Source: Brachypodium distachyon
Lineage: Eukaryota > Streptophyta > Magnoliopsida > Poales > Poaceae
Direction of reading: 5' to 3'
Assembly: GCF_000005505.3 (NCBI RefSeq)
Contig: NC_016132.3
Location: 38,392,914 to 38,456,913 of the forward strand
Length of the DNA: 64,000 nucleotides
The notes beneath the pieces were generated by a model that was not told the origin of the DNA, ran no database searches, and saw only the letters and a program-made list of their open reading frames with translations. Of the stretch, positions 45,119-56,059 are shown one piece after another (position 1 is the stretch's first letter; every line of letters starts with the position of its first letter). The position numbers were made by a program, and so were the translations under genes.

Positions 45119-47635
45119 GGCTGGCGAAAAAATGGTGAGTAAATCCTGCATAAATGCATGCGTTCAAATCCGGAAATGCATGATAAGGCATGTATTGATT
45201 TCTGATATCGGCGCGGAGATATGTGGGCTTGAAATAACAAAAGCTAGTAATGCAAATCAGTATCATCTGGCGTATAAATATGGATTTAATTCACTAAATT
45301 GATCATTGTAGGAGATCGGAATAGGATTCATGGTTTACCTGGTCTTGCATGCGAAGATGCTTACCAGATGCTTAGAGAAATTAACCCGATTTTTTAAGCA
45401 ATGGTGCTAGACAGATGCCTAATTTGACACCTCTACTGTACAAATAAGCACTGATGATGCTTGGTTTATTTTCGTAAGCACCAATTTAAGGAAAATAAAT
45501 GCAGGGGAACCATGGATTATTGGATACTAGGAACATGTACAATGTAAGGAGTTTAAGTAGATGCCTATAAAATTAAACCGATTTATTCTTAAGCACCAGT
45601 GCTTAATTTTATATTAGACGTGCCAAACTTGGCACCTGCCCCATATAAACAGGAACCCGTGCTTAAGAAAAAACGGGTTTATTTTTTCTAAACACCTCTC
45701 TAAGCACCATGTAGGCGTTGTACGGGCTCCGAGGACCTTGGAAAAGTTGTGCTACCGTACAGAAATAAATGCAGAGGTCCATGAATTGATGGATACTTCA
45801 TAACTGGGAAAGTTGTTCCACCTTACATAAAGGACCTTGAAAAACATTGGGTTACAAAAAAGCCCTTAAGAGTTTTCCTTCTCCATTAAATCCTCTGCTT
45901 GTCGTGCTATTACCGTCGAATCGCTAGAGGTGAGGACAAAGACGACTTTTGAGTCGACCACATAGACCATTAGAAGAACTCTCATCGTCGATATCTGGGA
46001 AGAGAAGTTGTATCGATGCCATTCTCTGATCTATGTCGACAGACACACAACCATCTCCTGTCGAAAGAAGTGACCCATTATGCAAAAGCCCAGGAGTGGG
46101 AGCAATCTTCACAAACTAAAAGAAAACACCGCAAGGGGATAAGACCAAGACCAAACAAACTGGTGCCCAAAACAATGACACAGAACGCCAGAGCACAGGC
46201 TTGAAGAAGAGACACTTGTTTAATTAGCTCTTCGACATTGTCGCGATGCGATTCAAATTGGGGTACCATTATTTGACATAGTTGTCTCCGCCATCAGAAT
46301 AGCACCCGACACCGACACCTAATCCTAAATGTGTTGTGCGCGCAAATCTAGGGTCTCCTTACCTCCAAAGTACCACTTAGGAAGGGGGAGGGGACAGTTG
46401 ATGAGACTCGCTAGTAGCCAGGAAGCGGTGGAGTCGATGTGGGTGCTCTCTTATCGCACACAGAGAGAGAGAGCGTGGGTTGGGAAATTCCTCAACTAAC
46501 TAATCTCCCCTCATTCGTCCAATGTCATCCACACGATCTCCAATATCCTAGAGATGGTGACCCTGAACTCATCACAGTTGTCCTCATACATGAGCACGCA
46601 TCCTAGGGCCTTCAACACATTAACACTGTAAGTTTGGCGGCCCAATCACCCCCAACACCGTCGCCTCCATCGACAGGATGCCACCTATAGCCTTCTGCGG
46701 CCCGCCACCACCCTCCTACCCGATGGCACCGAGTCACCAACAAGAGTGCTATGATTTAACTATTGTCCATGAATCGAGGAATTTTGTTGAGACCATTTCA
46801 TTTAGTAGTTCACACGTGCAAAAACATTTATGGTACTATAAATAGCTGTGACATTATTTTTCTTTTAAATCTGGTATAAGATTAATTACTGCCTGCAGCT
46901 AATGAATCATGTAGTACTAAAAAATCAAAATTGTTTGCCCAACTCCCTATAAGGGATTTTTCTAGATCAACTCCCTACTACATGGTGGCACGCATTCACC
47001 GACCCACACATAATTCTCTTCTCTCGCAGGCGTCCATATATGTATTGCGGCATGACAATCGAGTTCCGTGGGAGCAGGATGGCAGCCTACCTTCGAGTTG
47101 AATAGCAGGATGAGGCAGAAACCACCTCCCTGTACATTGACAATCTTCACATCGCTCTGTATCTGCCACTGCCAGTCTCCAAATACCTGAACTCCATGGC
47201 ACATTGGCACCATCGGTCCCTCAAAGCCTCAAGACCCTCGTCAACTCCGAGAGCTTCAACGGCACCATCCGCAGCTTGCTCGGCTCATCGTCCAGCGGTT
47301 CCAAGGTTCTCCGTCAGGAACGTAAAAGAGCTTCTGAGGTTCAGTCTAATGCATCCTGATCAAACAATAAAATGGAGCGGAAGTACCAAATCCCATGCAT
47401 ACAGATGCAGGTTACCTGAGCAAAATGCGTTCGTTCCCAAAGTTGAGAGGAAATATGGCCAACGAAGAAGGGAACTTTTTGTTTCAAACTCTTGTTTAGT
47501 TGCGCTAGCTACACCCACTGACATAGTACATAAGATCTTTGAATTCATGATTTCATCTCCTGCCAACAAGATAGGTATAGTATCGCGGGCGCTGCTAGCG
47601 AAGACTGAAGAAGTATGATGATATATGCTTCAGGC
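45119..47635. other. Spacer between GH9 and the tandem-kinase gene
   Basis: No gene supported. Contains the foldback element at 45530-45730 and unassigned sequence. The plus-strand frame 47196-47618 and the minus-strand frame 46962-47213 show no domain I recognise. A GAGAGAGAGAG run lies near 46463. Confidence 0.5.
45530..45730. mobile_element. Small foldback element (MITE-like)
   Basis: Begins GGAACATGTACAATG and ends CGTTGTACGGGCTCC, whose reverse complement GGAGCCCGTACAACG matches the start at most positions. The interior is AT-rich with GCTTAA and AAGCACC motifs in both orientations. About 201 bp. It is flanked by imperfect 37-bp direct repeats (45491-45528 and 45762-45797), longer than a normal target duplication. 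Confidence 0.5.
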
Positions 47636-50600
47636 TCAAGATGCTTCGGCGGCGCTGGGGAGATTGCTTGAGCTGCTGAGCAATAACGGCCTCAGGGCCT
47701 CCACGACTTCGCTCATGTTTGGCCGAAAGTCCATCTCGTACTGCACACAGAGCGCCGCAATTTCAGCCATCTGCTATTCCAACGTACGGCGAGAATAAAG
47801 AAACATTTGTTAGCTCGTTCATAGTGTGTGAGTAGCCATTCCTTCGTATAGAAATCTAAAAATCCGACTAGCTAAATTTTGACCAGCATCTACAACAATA
47901 TATCCATATTTCAGTCTCTATATTCCACTAGTCAAATTTTAACGAGCTGCTCTCAACCTCTCCGGTAGTAGCAAAAGAGGATGAGAAAGGGTAATATGGA
48001 GGTCATGATGGCTATGTTATTGCGAACAATAGCCATTTCTAGAATAAAGGCTGAGATAGGTATGTCACTACGGATGCTCTTAGATTAGTTCTGTGCCGAG
48101 TGAGCCAACAAAAATTAGTTTTCTACTTTTTTATATTTGAGATATAGGCAAAAGATTGACTTACTCCAAACAGGCCAAAAAAACCACAAACGTCTATACT
48201 GGCAAGATTCCAAATGATTTGCCCGCACGTCCCTGAACCCAACCTGCCACAAAGATTTCGTACTAGTGACACGGTAGAGCATGGCAGAATACTCACGAGG
48301 TGTTGCTGTGTTAGACCAGGCTTTAGCGGACAGTCGTAAACTCCTATAGTTTCCTTTTACCTGAGTAACCCACATGTCATCGTGTGGGTCCCTGGTCTTG
48401 CACCAGTTTTCTGGCCGTTTGTAAATATCTGTAACTTGCTCTATTTCTTCCAAGTGAAAGGCAATGCCTCCTGCCGCTAACTCGAAAAAGAATGGCAGAA
48501 TACACAGGCTCAAGAATATACCTTGGCAAGAGCCTTAAGAGGGTAACCTCCTCCAAGCCTCGGATCTACGCATCTGTGCAACTTGGATTCCGAAAGTTTT
48601 GGTTTAGCCTGCATATCAATGGCACTAAGAGTTTTGCTGTTGCATCTACTCAATAAATGAAATTCCTAAATGCATTCATACGCACCCATGCCACGAGGAG
48701 AGCAGGGCGCAGTTTAGGATCATACGCCTTACGACCGGTTACAAGCTCCAGCAGCACAACACCGAAGTTGTAGACATCACTCTTTGTGGTCTTTTCTTGC
48801 ATAAACCATTCCCTAACAGAACCTTAGATTAGATTAGTAGGAGAGTAATATATCATCTTCCAAGCCTGGTGGAAGAATGTGACAGAATGAAGCATTTTGT
48901 TGCATACTCAGGTGCGCCACAAGGCCCACAATGAGGAATGGGGGAAATACGATCCAAAAGAATATCATCTTCCGAATAAGGGGCCTGTCTCGAAACACCA
49001 ATGTCGCCAATCTTTGCAACATCGTCATCAAAGAGAAGTACGTTGCTGGACTTGATTGCACCATGGATAACGCAAGGCCGTGCCTTCTGGTGGAGGAACT
49101 CAAGCCAGTTTGCAGCACTTAGGGCAATCTTCACTCGTTGCCCCCATGACAGAACAGGTCCTGGTTGGGCTCCCCTAACACCCTTGTTACCTGTGGTCCT
49201 AAACAAGCAGAATATCAGCCCTTTTTTGTCAAAATATTTTTAATTTTATTGGAGAGAAAAAAATGATATAAGAAAGACACTGAAATACATCAAATGGGGG
49301 TCTAGTTTTAGTTTCATACATCTCCCTAGGAGAAATATATACCGGCAAAACGGTTCATGGTTTGGATACTATCCTTGTGTGGAAAACTCATGTGCACCCC
49401 TGAATGGCTAGCATGTGGCATAGAGGCAAATGTGTCACGTGCCATGCGAAGAGAGCTCGCAAGTGGCTGCTAGAGGGGTACCCTCTTTCTAGCATATCTG
49501 TTTTTTCTATGCCTATACTCAGAACATTCCGGCAATTTGATCAAATACTTGTTGCATTTATTTTAAAAAGAGAGAATTTCACCTTTTTTACCCCTTATTT
49601 GTGATTTGGTTAAAACTTTTACCTCGTTTCAAAAATAATGTCATATTTTACTCTATTGTTATGACATTGTGACAACTTTTATCCCATTTTATTATTCCCC
49701 CAAATGACAAGCTGGACCCACATGACAATGTTGTAGCAGTAATCTTGGCAAACCCATAATCGTTATGGGCATATCAAATCATGTTGAGTTATATTAAATC
49801 ATGTTATGCTAAATAAATTTGATATTTTTCAGAAAAATGGCCACTTTAGTGTTAGAATTTGATGAAATATAGCAAAATTGTAAAAATCTTGATAGAGTTT
49901 AGCTTAATTTAGTGATTACATGTCTCCGTGTTGTCTGCCCACTGAGTTGTAAGTCATCCTGTTATGCAGGTCTAGCTTATCACTTCCGGGAAATAATAAA
50001 ATAGGATCAAAACCATCAGAAGGTGTCAAGTTGTCAACTGGACTAAAGGGTAAAATATCTTACATTTTTTTAAACAAGGTAAAAACTGTCATAAACTTAC
50101 AACTAGGGGGTAAAAGGCATACTTTAATTTTTTAGAAAAATTGAGCGACATGAGACCGGGCAGCACACAAAGCTCATAAACTGTTAAAAAATTGAGAGTT
50201 TTGGAAGGAACAACTCACCATGAAGAATATCGTGCAGGGATCCCCCGGGTGCATACTCATAAGCAAGAACACAATTGTCTCGATCAGAACAGTATCCAAG
50301 AAGCTGGACAACATCTCATGTTTAAATCTTGAGACCACCGGAAACTGCATCAGAAGTGTGGTAATTAGAAGCAAGCCTTGTTTATGACAGAACTACGGTC
50401 GGGCAAAAGCTGGCATGAACCAATTTTCCTTTCAAGGAAAGAACAGGACAGTACAAATAGTTGTACTAAAAAGATGAAGAGTATTAGCCGAAATTTTGAC
50501 AAAAGGCAAGGAACAGAGCCCATTACCTCCAAAAAAGTTTCTTCAATAGAGTTTGGGTCAAGCTTCAAGATGGCGGATTTCTGTCCATCTTTCAGCACTC

Positions 50601-50744
50601 CGAAGAAAACATTACCGTATAAGCCCCCTCCTATTAGAGTATCATTCCTAAAGTTCCTTGTTATTTGCTTCAGTTCGGCCAAGGAAATGGTCGGCACCAT
50701 TAGAGGATCATTGCTAAAGTTGGTAGTTATTTCCATCCGATCGT
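47636..50744 (-). pseudogene. PTI1-like kinase domain, predicted pseudokinase, second half of a tandem kinase gene
   Basis: Exons 50744-50527, 50344-50219, 49190-48908, 48812-48686, 48608-48522 and 47770-47636 follow the exon and residue order of PTI1-like (Pto-interacting) kinases: ISLAELKQITRNFRNDTLIG, GLYGNVFFGVLKDGQ, VSRFKHE, then [20 protein letters not shown] and [51 protein letters not shown] and [20 protein letters not shown]. The catalytic HRD is HGA ([13 protein letters not shown]) and DFG is DIG, so it should not phosphorylate even if intact. At about 50313 one base is missing (HE, then VVQLLGYC in another frame), which leads to a stop early in the next exon. The acceptor at 50745 is in phase with the donor of the kinase exon upstream (51230), so both belong to one transcript unless an unseen promoter separates them. 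Confidence 0.8.
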
Positions 50745-50852
50745 CTGTGGAAATGGTCGGTATTACAGATGGTGAAATTTTGTCAGTTTCATTGACAGAA
50801 AACTAAAATTAAAATCTAATATGAGGATATGTTCAGGAACATTATTTATATA

Positions 50853-50965
50853 CTCCCTCTGATCCTAAATTCTTGACTCAAATTTGCCCAAATATGGATG
50901 TATCTATTCTTAAAAAGCGTCTAGAAACATGTAATATTTCGACAACAATTTAGGATCGGAGGGAG
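50853..50965. mobile_element. Stowaway MITE inside the kinase-kinase intron
   Basis: 113 bp, CTCCCTCTGATCCTAAATTC to TTAGGATCGGAGGGAG, TA flanks. It sits in the intron joining the two kinase halves. Confidence 0.92.
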
Positions 50966-51229
50966 TATTTAGGAGTATATATTTAGCAAACCAAATACTA
51001 TGTATCAACAAATTCCTTTGGTGAAATTATTTGAATCAAATTATTCTCTGTGTGGTTGACCATGTGGACGTCAACCAGTCAACCACCAGTAAGAAACCTA
51101 GTAGAACAAAATGAATGAGGAATCACAAAACATTTTCATGGCATATATACAATAAATTTACCAACATTAATTGAAGCAGAGGAAAACTATTACATGATTG
51201 ACATGCCAACAGGGATTTTCTCATCTTAC

Positions 51230-52205
51230 CTATAGAACTTCTGCCCTTGCGCTTTTGGAGAACTTTTCTAATTGTCCTAAGTCTATCTGCTACTTCAACC
51301 ATTTCTGGACGTATTTTATCCTCCATTTTCAAGCATTCGGCTGCTAATTTTGCGATACCATCAAGCAACTTGATGTTCCCCTTTTCACTCGCAATTTCCC
51401 CATCAAACATTTGTCTCACCTTTTTCCCTTTCCTGAGAGCCTCAATAAAACTTTGGGTAAGATTGGTGTCACCTCCTGCAGCTTTCTTTCGGGTGAGCAT
51501 TTCCAGCAAAACGACTCCAAAGCTATAAACATCACTCTTTGGAGTTAGGATCCCAGTCTGACAGAACAAAGGGTCCATATAACCTATGCAACCAATGACA
51601 GTTCTCGTACGCTGAGCCTCGTCAGCAGAAAGCAATCTCGCTATTCCAAAATCAGATATCTTTGGCCGGAGATTTTCATCCAGCAGTATGTTAGCAGGTT
51701 TAATGTCACCATGAAGAACAGGACTATACATTGAGTGCATGTATGATAATGCTTCAGCTGACTCGATGGCAATATCCAAACGTCTGTCTAAAGCGAAGGG
51801 GGCATGACTATTAGCATTGCAGCAGTGAAGGATATTTTCCAGGTTACCATTACAGATAAACTCCATAACAATCGCTAGAGAGTTTTCCTCTGTGCAGCAA
51901 CCCAAGAGTCTAACGACATTCTTATGGTTTATTTGGGAATGCACTATCAACTCCTTGGCAAACTCTTCTTTCTTGGTTCCGTTTTTGTATCTCTTTACTG
52001 CGAGCGGACGCTGATTGTCTAATAATCTTCCTTTGTAAACCTTACCGAATCCCCCTTCTCCCAGCAGGGAGCGATATCCATTGGTGATGTCTTCTGTATC
52101 TTTTTGTGTGAAAGATTGTAGGCTACAGTTGTTGTCCACTCTTTCAAGCACTACACGTCCATTAATTTGTAGGAACTCCCTAACATTGCTGCCTTGGTAA
52201 TCCAT
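51230..52205 (-). CDS. WAK/LRK-type cytoplasmic kinase domain, first half of a tandem kinase gene
   Basis: ATG at 52205 opens MDYQGSNVREFLQINGRVVL and a complete protein kinase: glycine loop LGEGGFGKVYKG, Lys in LAVKRYK, EFAKELIVHSQINHKNVVRL, catalytic loop LHGDIKPANILL, DFG in ISDFGIARLL, GYMDPLF, KSDVYSFGVVLLEMLTRKKA and a C-lobe ending RPEMVEVADRLRTIRKVL. HGD in place of HRD marks a non-RD kinase (catalytic Asp kept, Arg lost), the class common in plant immune receptors. No signal peptide or membrane span is seen, so it is probably cytoplasmic. The exon ends SSI with a phase 1 donor (ATAG|GTAAGA), which splices in frame to DDRMEITTNFS of the PTI1-like part. If the donor is not used the frame runs to 51123. 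Intact combined length would be about 650 residues. Confidence 0.87.
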
Positions 52206-52438
52206 GTGCAAACTGTAGACCAGTACTAGATTTACAGGACAGGGAGTACCAATGGCTGTCCTACTTAAATGAATTTATATAATTCATCGATATTGCAATT
52301 TGAATATTCAATCATTTGTGGTGAAAAGATAGTAGGCATAGGTCAATCTGTTTATATGAAGTTGGAACCAAGACAAGAGAATTAGCAGGGAAAATGGCTG
52401 GAGAGGGACCCTGTTTCCGTTTTGTTAGTACTCATCTA

Positions 52439-52551
52439 CTCCCTCCATCCCATATTAAGTGACTTTCTATTACATGTATCTAGACGCTTTTTAGGCATAG
52501 ATACATTCATATTTGGACAAATTTGAGTCACTTAATATGGGACGGAGGGAG
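52439..52551. mobile_element. Stowaway MITE
   Basis: 113 bp, CTCCCTCCATCCCATATTAA to AATATGGGACGGAGGGAG, TA flanks, about 230 bases upstream of the tandem-kinase start codon, so possibly in its promoter. Confidence 0.92.
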
Positions 52552-53184
52552 TATTTGGAACTTGTTAGTCGTTGTAAGGCTTTTTGAAATCTGCTGTTTG
52601 GTTTCAGTATTCAGGGCATGTTGGTTTCATATGTGAAATGGAGCCAGGGGGCTGACCACTGTTGATCGAAAAAAAAGATGGTAGCCATTCCATTGGCTAA
52701 TTCTAAATTCATATGTATAATAGCATAATTATGATTGTTTAATTCCAAAAGTCAAGTCTCTTGGCTCTTGTCACACTTTCTCACAAACGGATGAAGAAAT
52801 AGATTATTTTTTTTAAGTTTGGACAAACCAATAACCATTGCAGGTCTAAATTCATATGTACCTTCACCTCCTCCGGGATCTCCATATATAGACACCGACG
52901 ATGTCTAGAATGATAGTAAGCATCTACTTCTGCGACTGCAGAGTTTGTCTTGCGGCCGATTCGATAAGTTTTGATGCAGTGGAGCTTGATCCAACAAGTC
53001 ATATTCAGAATCGCAGACAACAACCTGGCAGTTGAACATGTGTAACGTTTAGTTCTGAAATCCCTCTTATGACATTCATTGTTCTTCATGTTCCGTATGG
53101 TAACTGATCCGTAGCATTCATTTTGTTACGAATTCAGCTCTGTGCCAATGCATATATATACTCCCAATAAGATCCATTCACGTT
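52552..53184. other. Spacer before the solo LTR
   Basis: AT-rich, no gene recognised; the minus-strand frame at 52781-53089 has no domain. Confidence 0.5.
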
Positions 53185-53189
53185 ATGAA

Positions 53190-54515
53190 TGTTGGGAATA
53201 TGCCCTAGAGGCAATCATGTATGATGTAATTCCCAATGTATTCATAAATATTATTAAGTTGTCCTTGTTTGAACATCTGATATGTATCATTGAATATGTG
53301 ATTTGATTGTGGAACTATGTATTCATGTTGTTCATACTAAATTGTTCTTAGTCATTGAGGTTGTGCTGGACACATAACCTAGACTAATGTGAAAGTTGGC
53401 TGATGACTCGGTTCCACTTGTCATGGGCATGGTGATGTCATTCCAGCTTACACGGACTCGGCTAAAGAGTTTAGCGAGTCGGACTGACCCATATTGAGAT
53501 GCAACGAGTAGGTCGTCATTTGCATGTCTCAATCAATGTAATCCTTAGACCTGAGGTTATCGCACAATCCGAGTTGTGGATCACCAACTTAGGTTCTGTC
53601 AAACGTTGTTCCGTAACAGGGCAGTTATAAAGGCAGAGTTCGGGTTGACTGAGAATCAAGCTGTGTGATGTGGATAACCAAGATGGGATTTTGCCCCTCC
53701 GACTGGAGAGATATTCTCTGGGCCCTCTCGAGTGATATGATTCGGGAAGCATGGCCATGCGCGACTTGGTTAACTGTTAACCGGGTCGATCGACTAAGAG
53801 TTAGTCAGATGAATCGTATATCACAGATCAAGAAGAGAGTTGAACTATTAAAGGGATGACGATTAATCGCCTATAGTTCGACAAGGTATATCGTGAGGCA
53901 AAAGGGACTAAGACGTATGTCACATTGGAAGGTACGTCGTCATGACTCGATGGTACTTGGGAGTCGGCACGTTCTGCTAGGAGCCGCTACCGATTGATCG
54001 ATTGAGAGTCGGACTCCAATCATGTCCAAGTCGCTATGAGCCTGCGGGGTCACACACTTAAGAGCGGGAGCAAGTATTTGGTCGGGTTGGACCCGAACTG
54101 GAATTGGGCTGACAATGCGAGTTGGACTCGCAGAGTGGATGGGCCACAAGTGCTGGAGCCCACTTCCACTCGGTATATAAGCAGGGGCGTGGGATACCTT
54201 AGGGGCACGGTTTTTCCACTCTCATGCGTTGAGAACCATAGCCCTATTCAGTCCAACCGTCGCACCGGACCTAGCAGTCCGCCGCCGGAGCTCCTCCTCG
54301 CAGTGTGGATACCGGCAAAGGTGTTGTACGTTCAGCACTTCGACGATCGAGGGATTGGATCGGCTGGATCGGATCGAGGGACTGCACTGCATTAAGGCGC
54401 CGCATCGATAATCCGCAACTGCGCGTCTAGTGGTAATCCTCGTGGCCTTCTACCTCGGTTAGATCTTAGGAGTTCGCGTAGGAAAAGTTTTTGTTTATCT
54501 CTACGCGCCCCATCA
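53190..54515. mobile_element. Copia-type solo LTR with intact target duplication
   Basis: Starts TGTTGGGAATATGCCCTAGA (the BARE/WIS/Angela-like Copia LTR opening) and ends GCGCCCCATCA. ATGAA occurs at 53185-53189 and again at 54516-54520, a perfect 5-bp target duplication. The length is 1326 bp; no primer-binding site, gag-pol or second LTR follows, so it is a solo LTR left by recombination. A TATA-like GTATATAAGC at about 54173 would be its own promoter. Confidence 0.85.
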
Positions 54516-54520
54516 ATGAA

Positions 54521-56059
54521 TTCGTCCAAATTCTGCTAGATTTTGTTTGTACTGCATCGTGATTCATGGACATGGAGCAGCTGGAGCAGATCGCTCGGTG
54601 TATATGCCTTGTGATTACTATATATATTTCAGTATCAGAATTATCTGTACCTGGAATAACAGTGGTCCTAATTTGGTGTGTACCTGGAATAGCAGCAGCG
54701 GCCGCGGCCGCCGCCAAACGGGGCGCCTGTGGACCTTCTGCCGCGCCTCCGTTTCGAGCATGCGCCGCCATGGACGTCGTCGCCCATCACCCACACGCCT
54801 CCGCTGAAGGCGTTGTGGAAGACGCACGGGCACAGCTGCAGACGGCCGACGCGGCCCTGGCGACGCCGGCTCAGCCACGCATACGACGTGGGCCCAGACA
54901 TACGCGCCAGCGCGGGTGAGCACCCGCGTCCCACGTCGTCGAGGAGAAGGTCCCGGCGTGTTCGCGGTGGACGACGGTGAGGAGATCCGCACACGAAGCA
55001 GACGCGTCGGCGGACGAGGGGGCCATTGCTTGCTGGACTGGGCTGGGCTGGTTAAGGATTTCCGGCCCATTTCGGTGGACGCGCCCCGCAGCGGACGGCG
55101 CGGAGAGCTGGGCCACCGACGCCGCGAGCACAGCTTTCGTAATGATGGTCCATGCTCTCTCAAAAAAAAATGAAAGCAAGGCTGGTCCATTGGCAACTGT
55201 ACTGAGTGTTGCTGCTGGTTTCTGGCTATGTTTTTGGAACCTTTTTCCTAGTTTTTTTTTATTTTGAAAATTCTTGCTCGTAGTGTTTTTTTTTGTACAC
55301 CGTGAATGTTTGTAAGCAAATATTTATTTACTCCAGTAGTAATGCTAGGCCCATTATTGGAAATTCCACTTAGGGCCTCTGAAATCTCATTGCCACCCCT
55401 GCAAACCTCAGAAGATAAACAGTAGTTAGGCCGACCAAAGGTTGACAATAGCCACAGCGAGCCGCTAATGGCCATTCTCAAAATGAGCCGGTGAGAAAAG
55501 TCGACGGACGATCAAGTAAACTAATGTCCATTCGTCTCTCGTGTAAAGCAAAGACAAAGATAATCAAAGCCGAGCAAGCATGGCACAATTCGTCTACATG
55601 ACTGCTTACATCAGCCACGATGGACACATAACTATAGTGCCTTAATCTAAACGTAATTTACTACGGAGTACTAGCTTTGTATGGTGACATCGCAACTAAT
55701 GAATGACGATGGTTATGCTTGAGTTAGGTTAGTGGGGGCGGAGGACACCGCGAGAATGAACGAAAGTGCACCGGTGAGCGATGGCGATGTTAAATTTGTC
55801 ACATCGCTCGGTCCATACCAAGTGCTCCATCACATTGATGCCAGCAAAATATACTACAGTACACGTAATTATTTGATTTTTTTTTTGTCTCTCTAGCTCG
55901 GTGAGCTGATATTATATGCATTAATAATTTGCAGCGAGGGTGTGTCCATCAAAAAGGATATGCAGCCGACTAACTTGCATTAAGCAAGCAATGTGCTAGT
56001 ATCGTGTCGGTGTATTATTGGGGTTTTAGTTGGGTCCGTCGGCATAAAAGGTCTTTCAA
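54521..56059. other. Spacer with a GC-rich unassigned block
   Basis: The block 54700-55110 is GC-rich with overlapping open frames on both strands; it could be a captured gene fragment, but no domain was recognised. AT-rich sequence with no gene follows to 56059. Confidence 0.45.

Noticed and set aside
46962..47618. Overlapping frames on both strands downstream of the tandem kinase
   Set aside because: Some Ser/Leu-rich regularity suggested a leucine-rich repeat, but the pattern does not repeat.
48115..48513. 132-codon minus-strand frame
   Set aside because: Lies in the last intron of the PTI1-like kinase; its start overlaps that intron and no domain was seen.
54618..55196. 192-codon GC-rich minus-strand frame beside the solo LTR
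   Set aside because: Several alternative frames are equally open; possible captured fragment but no identity.
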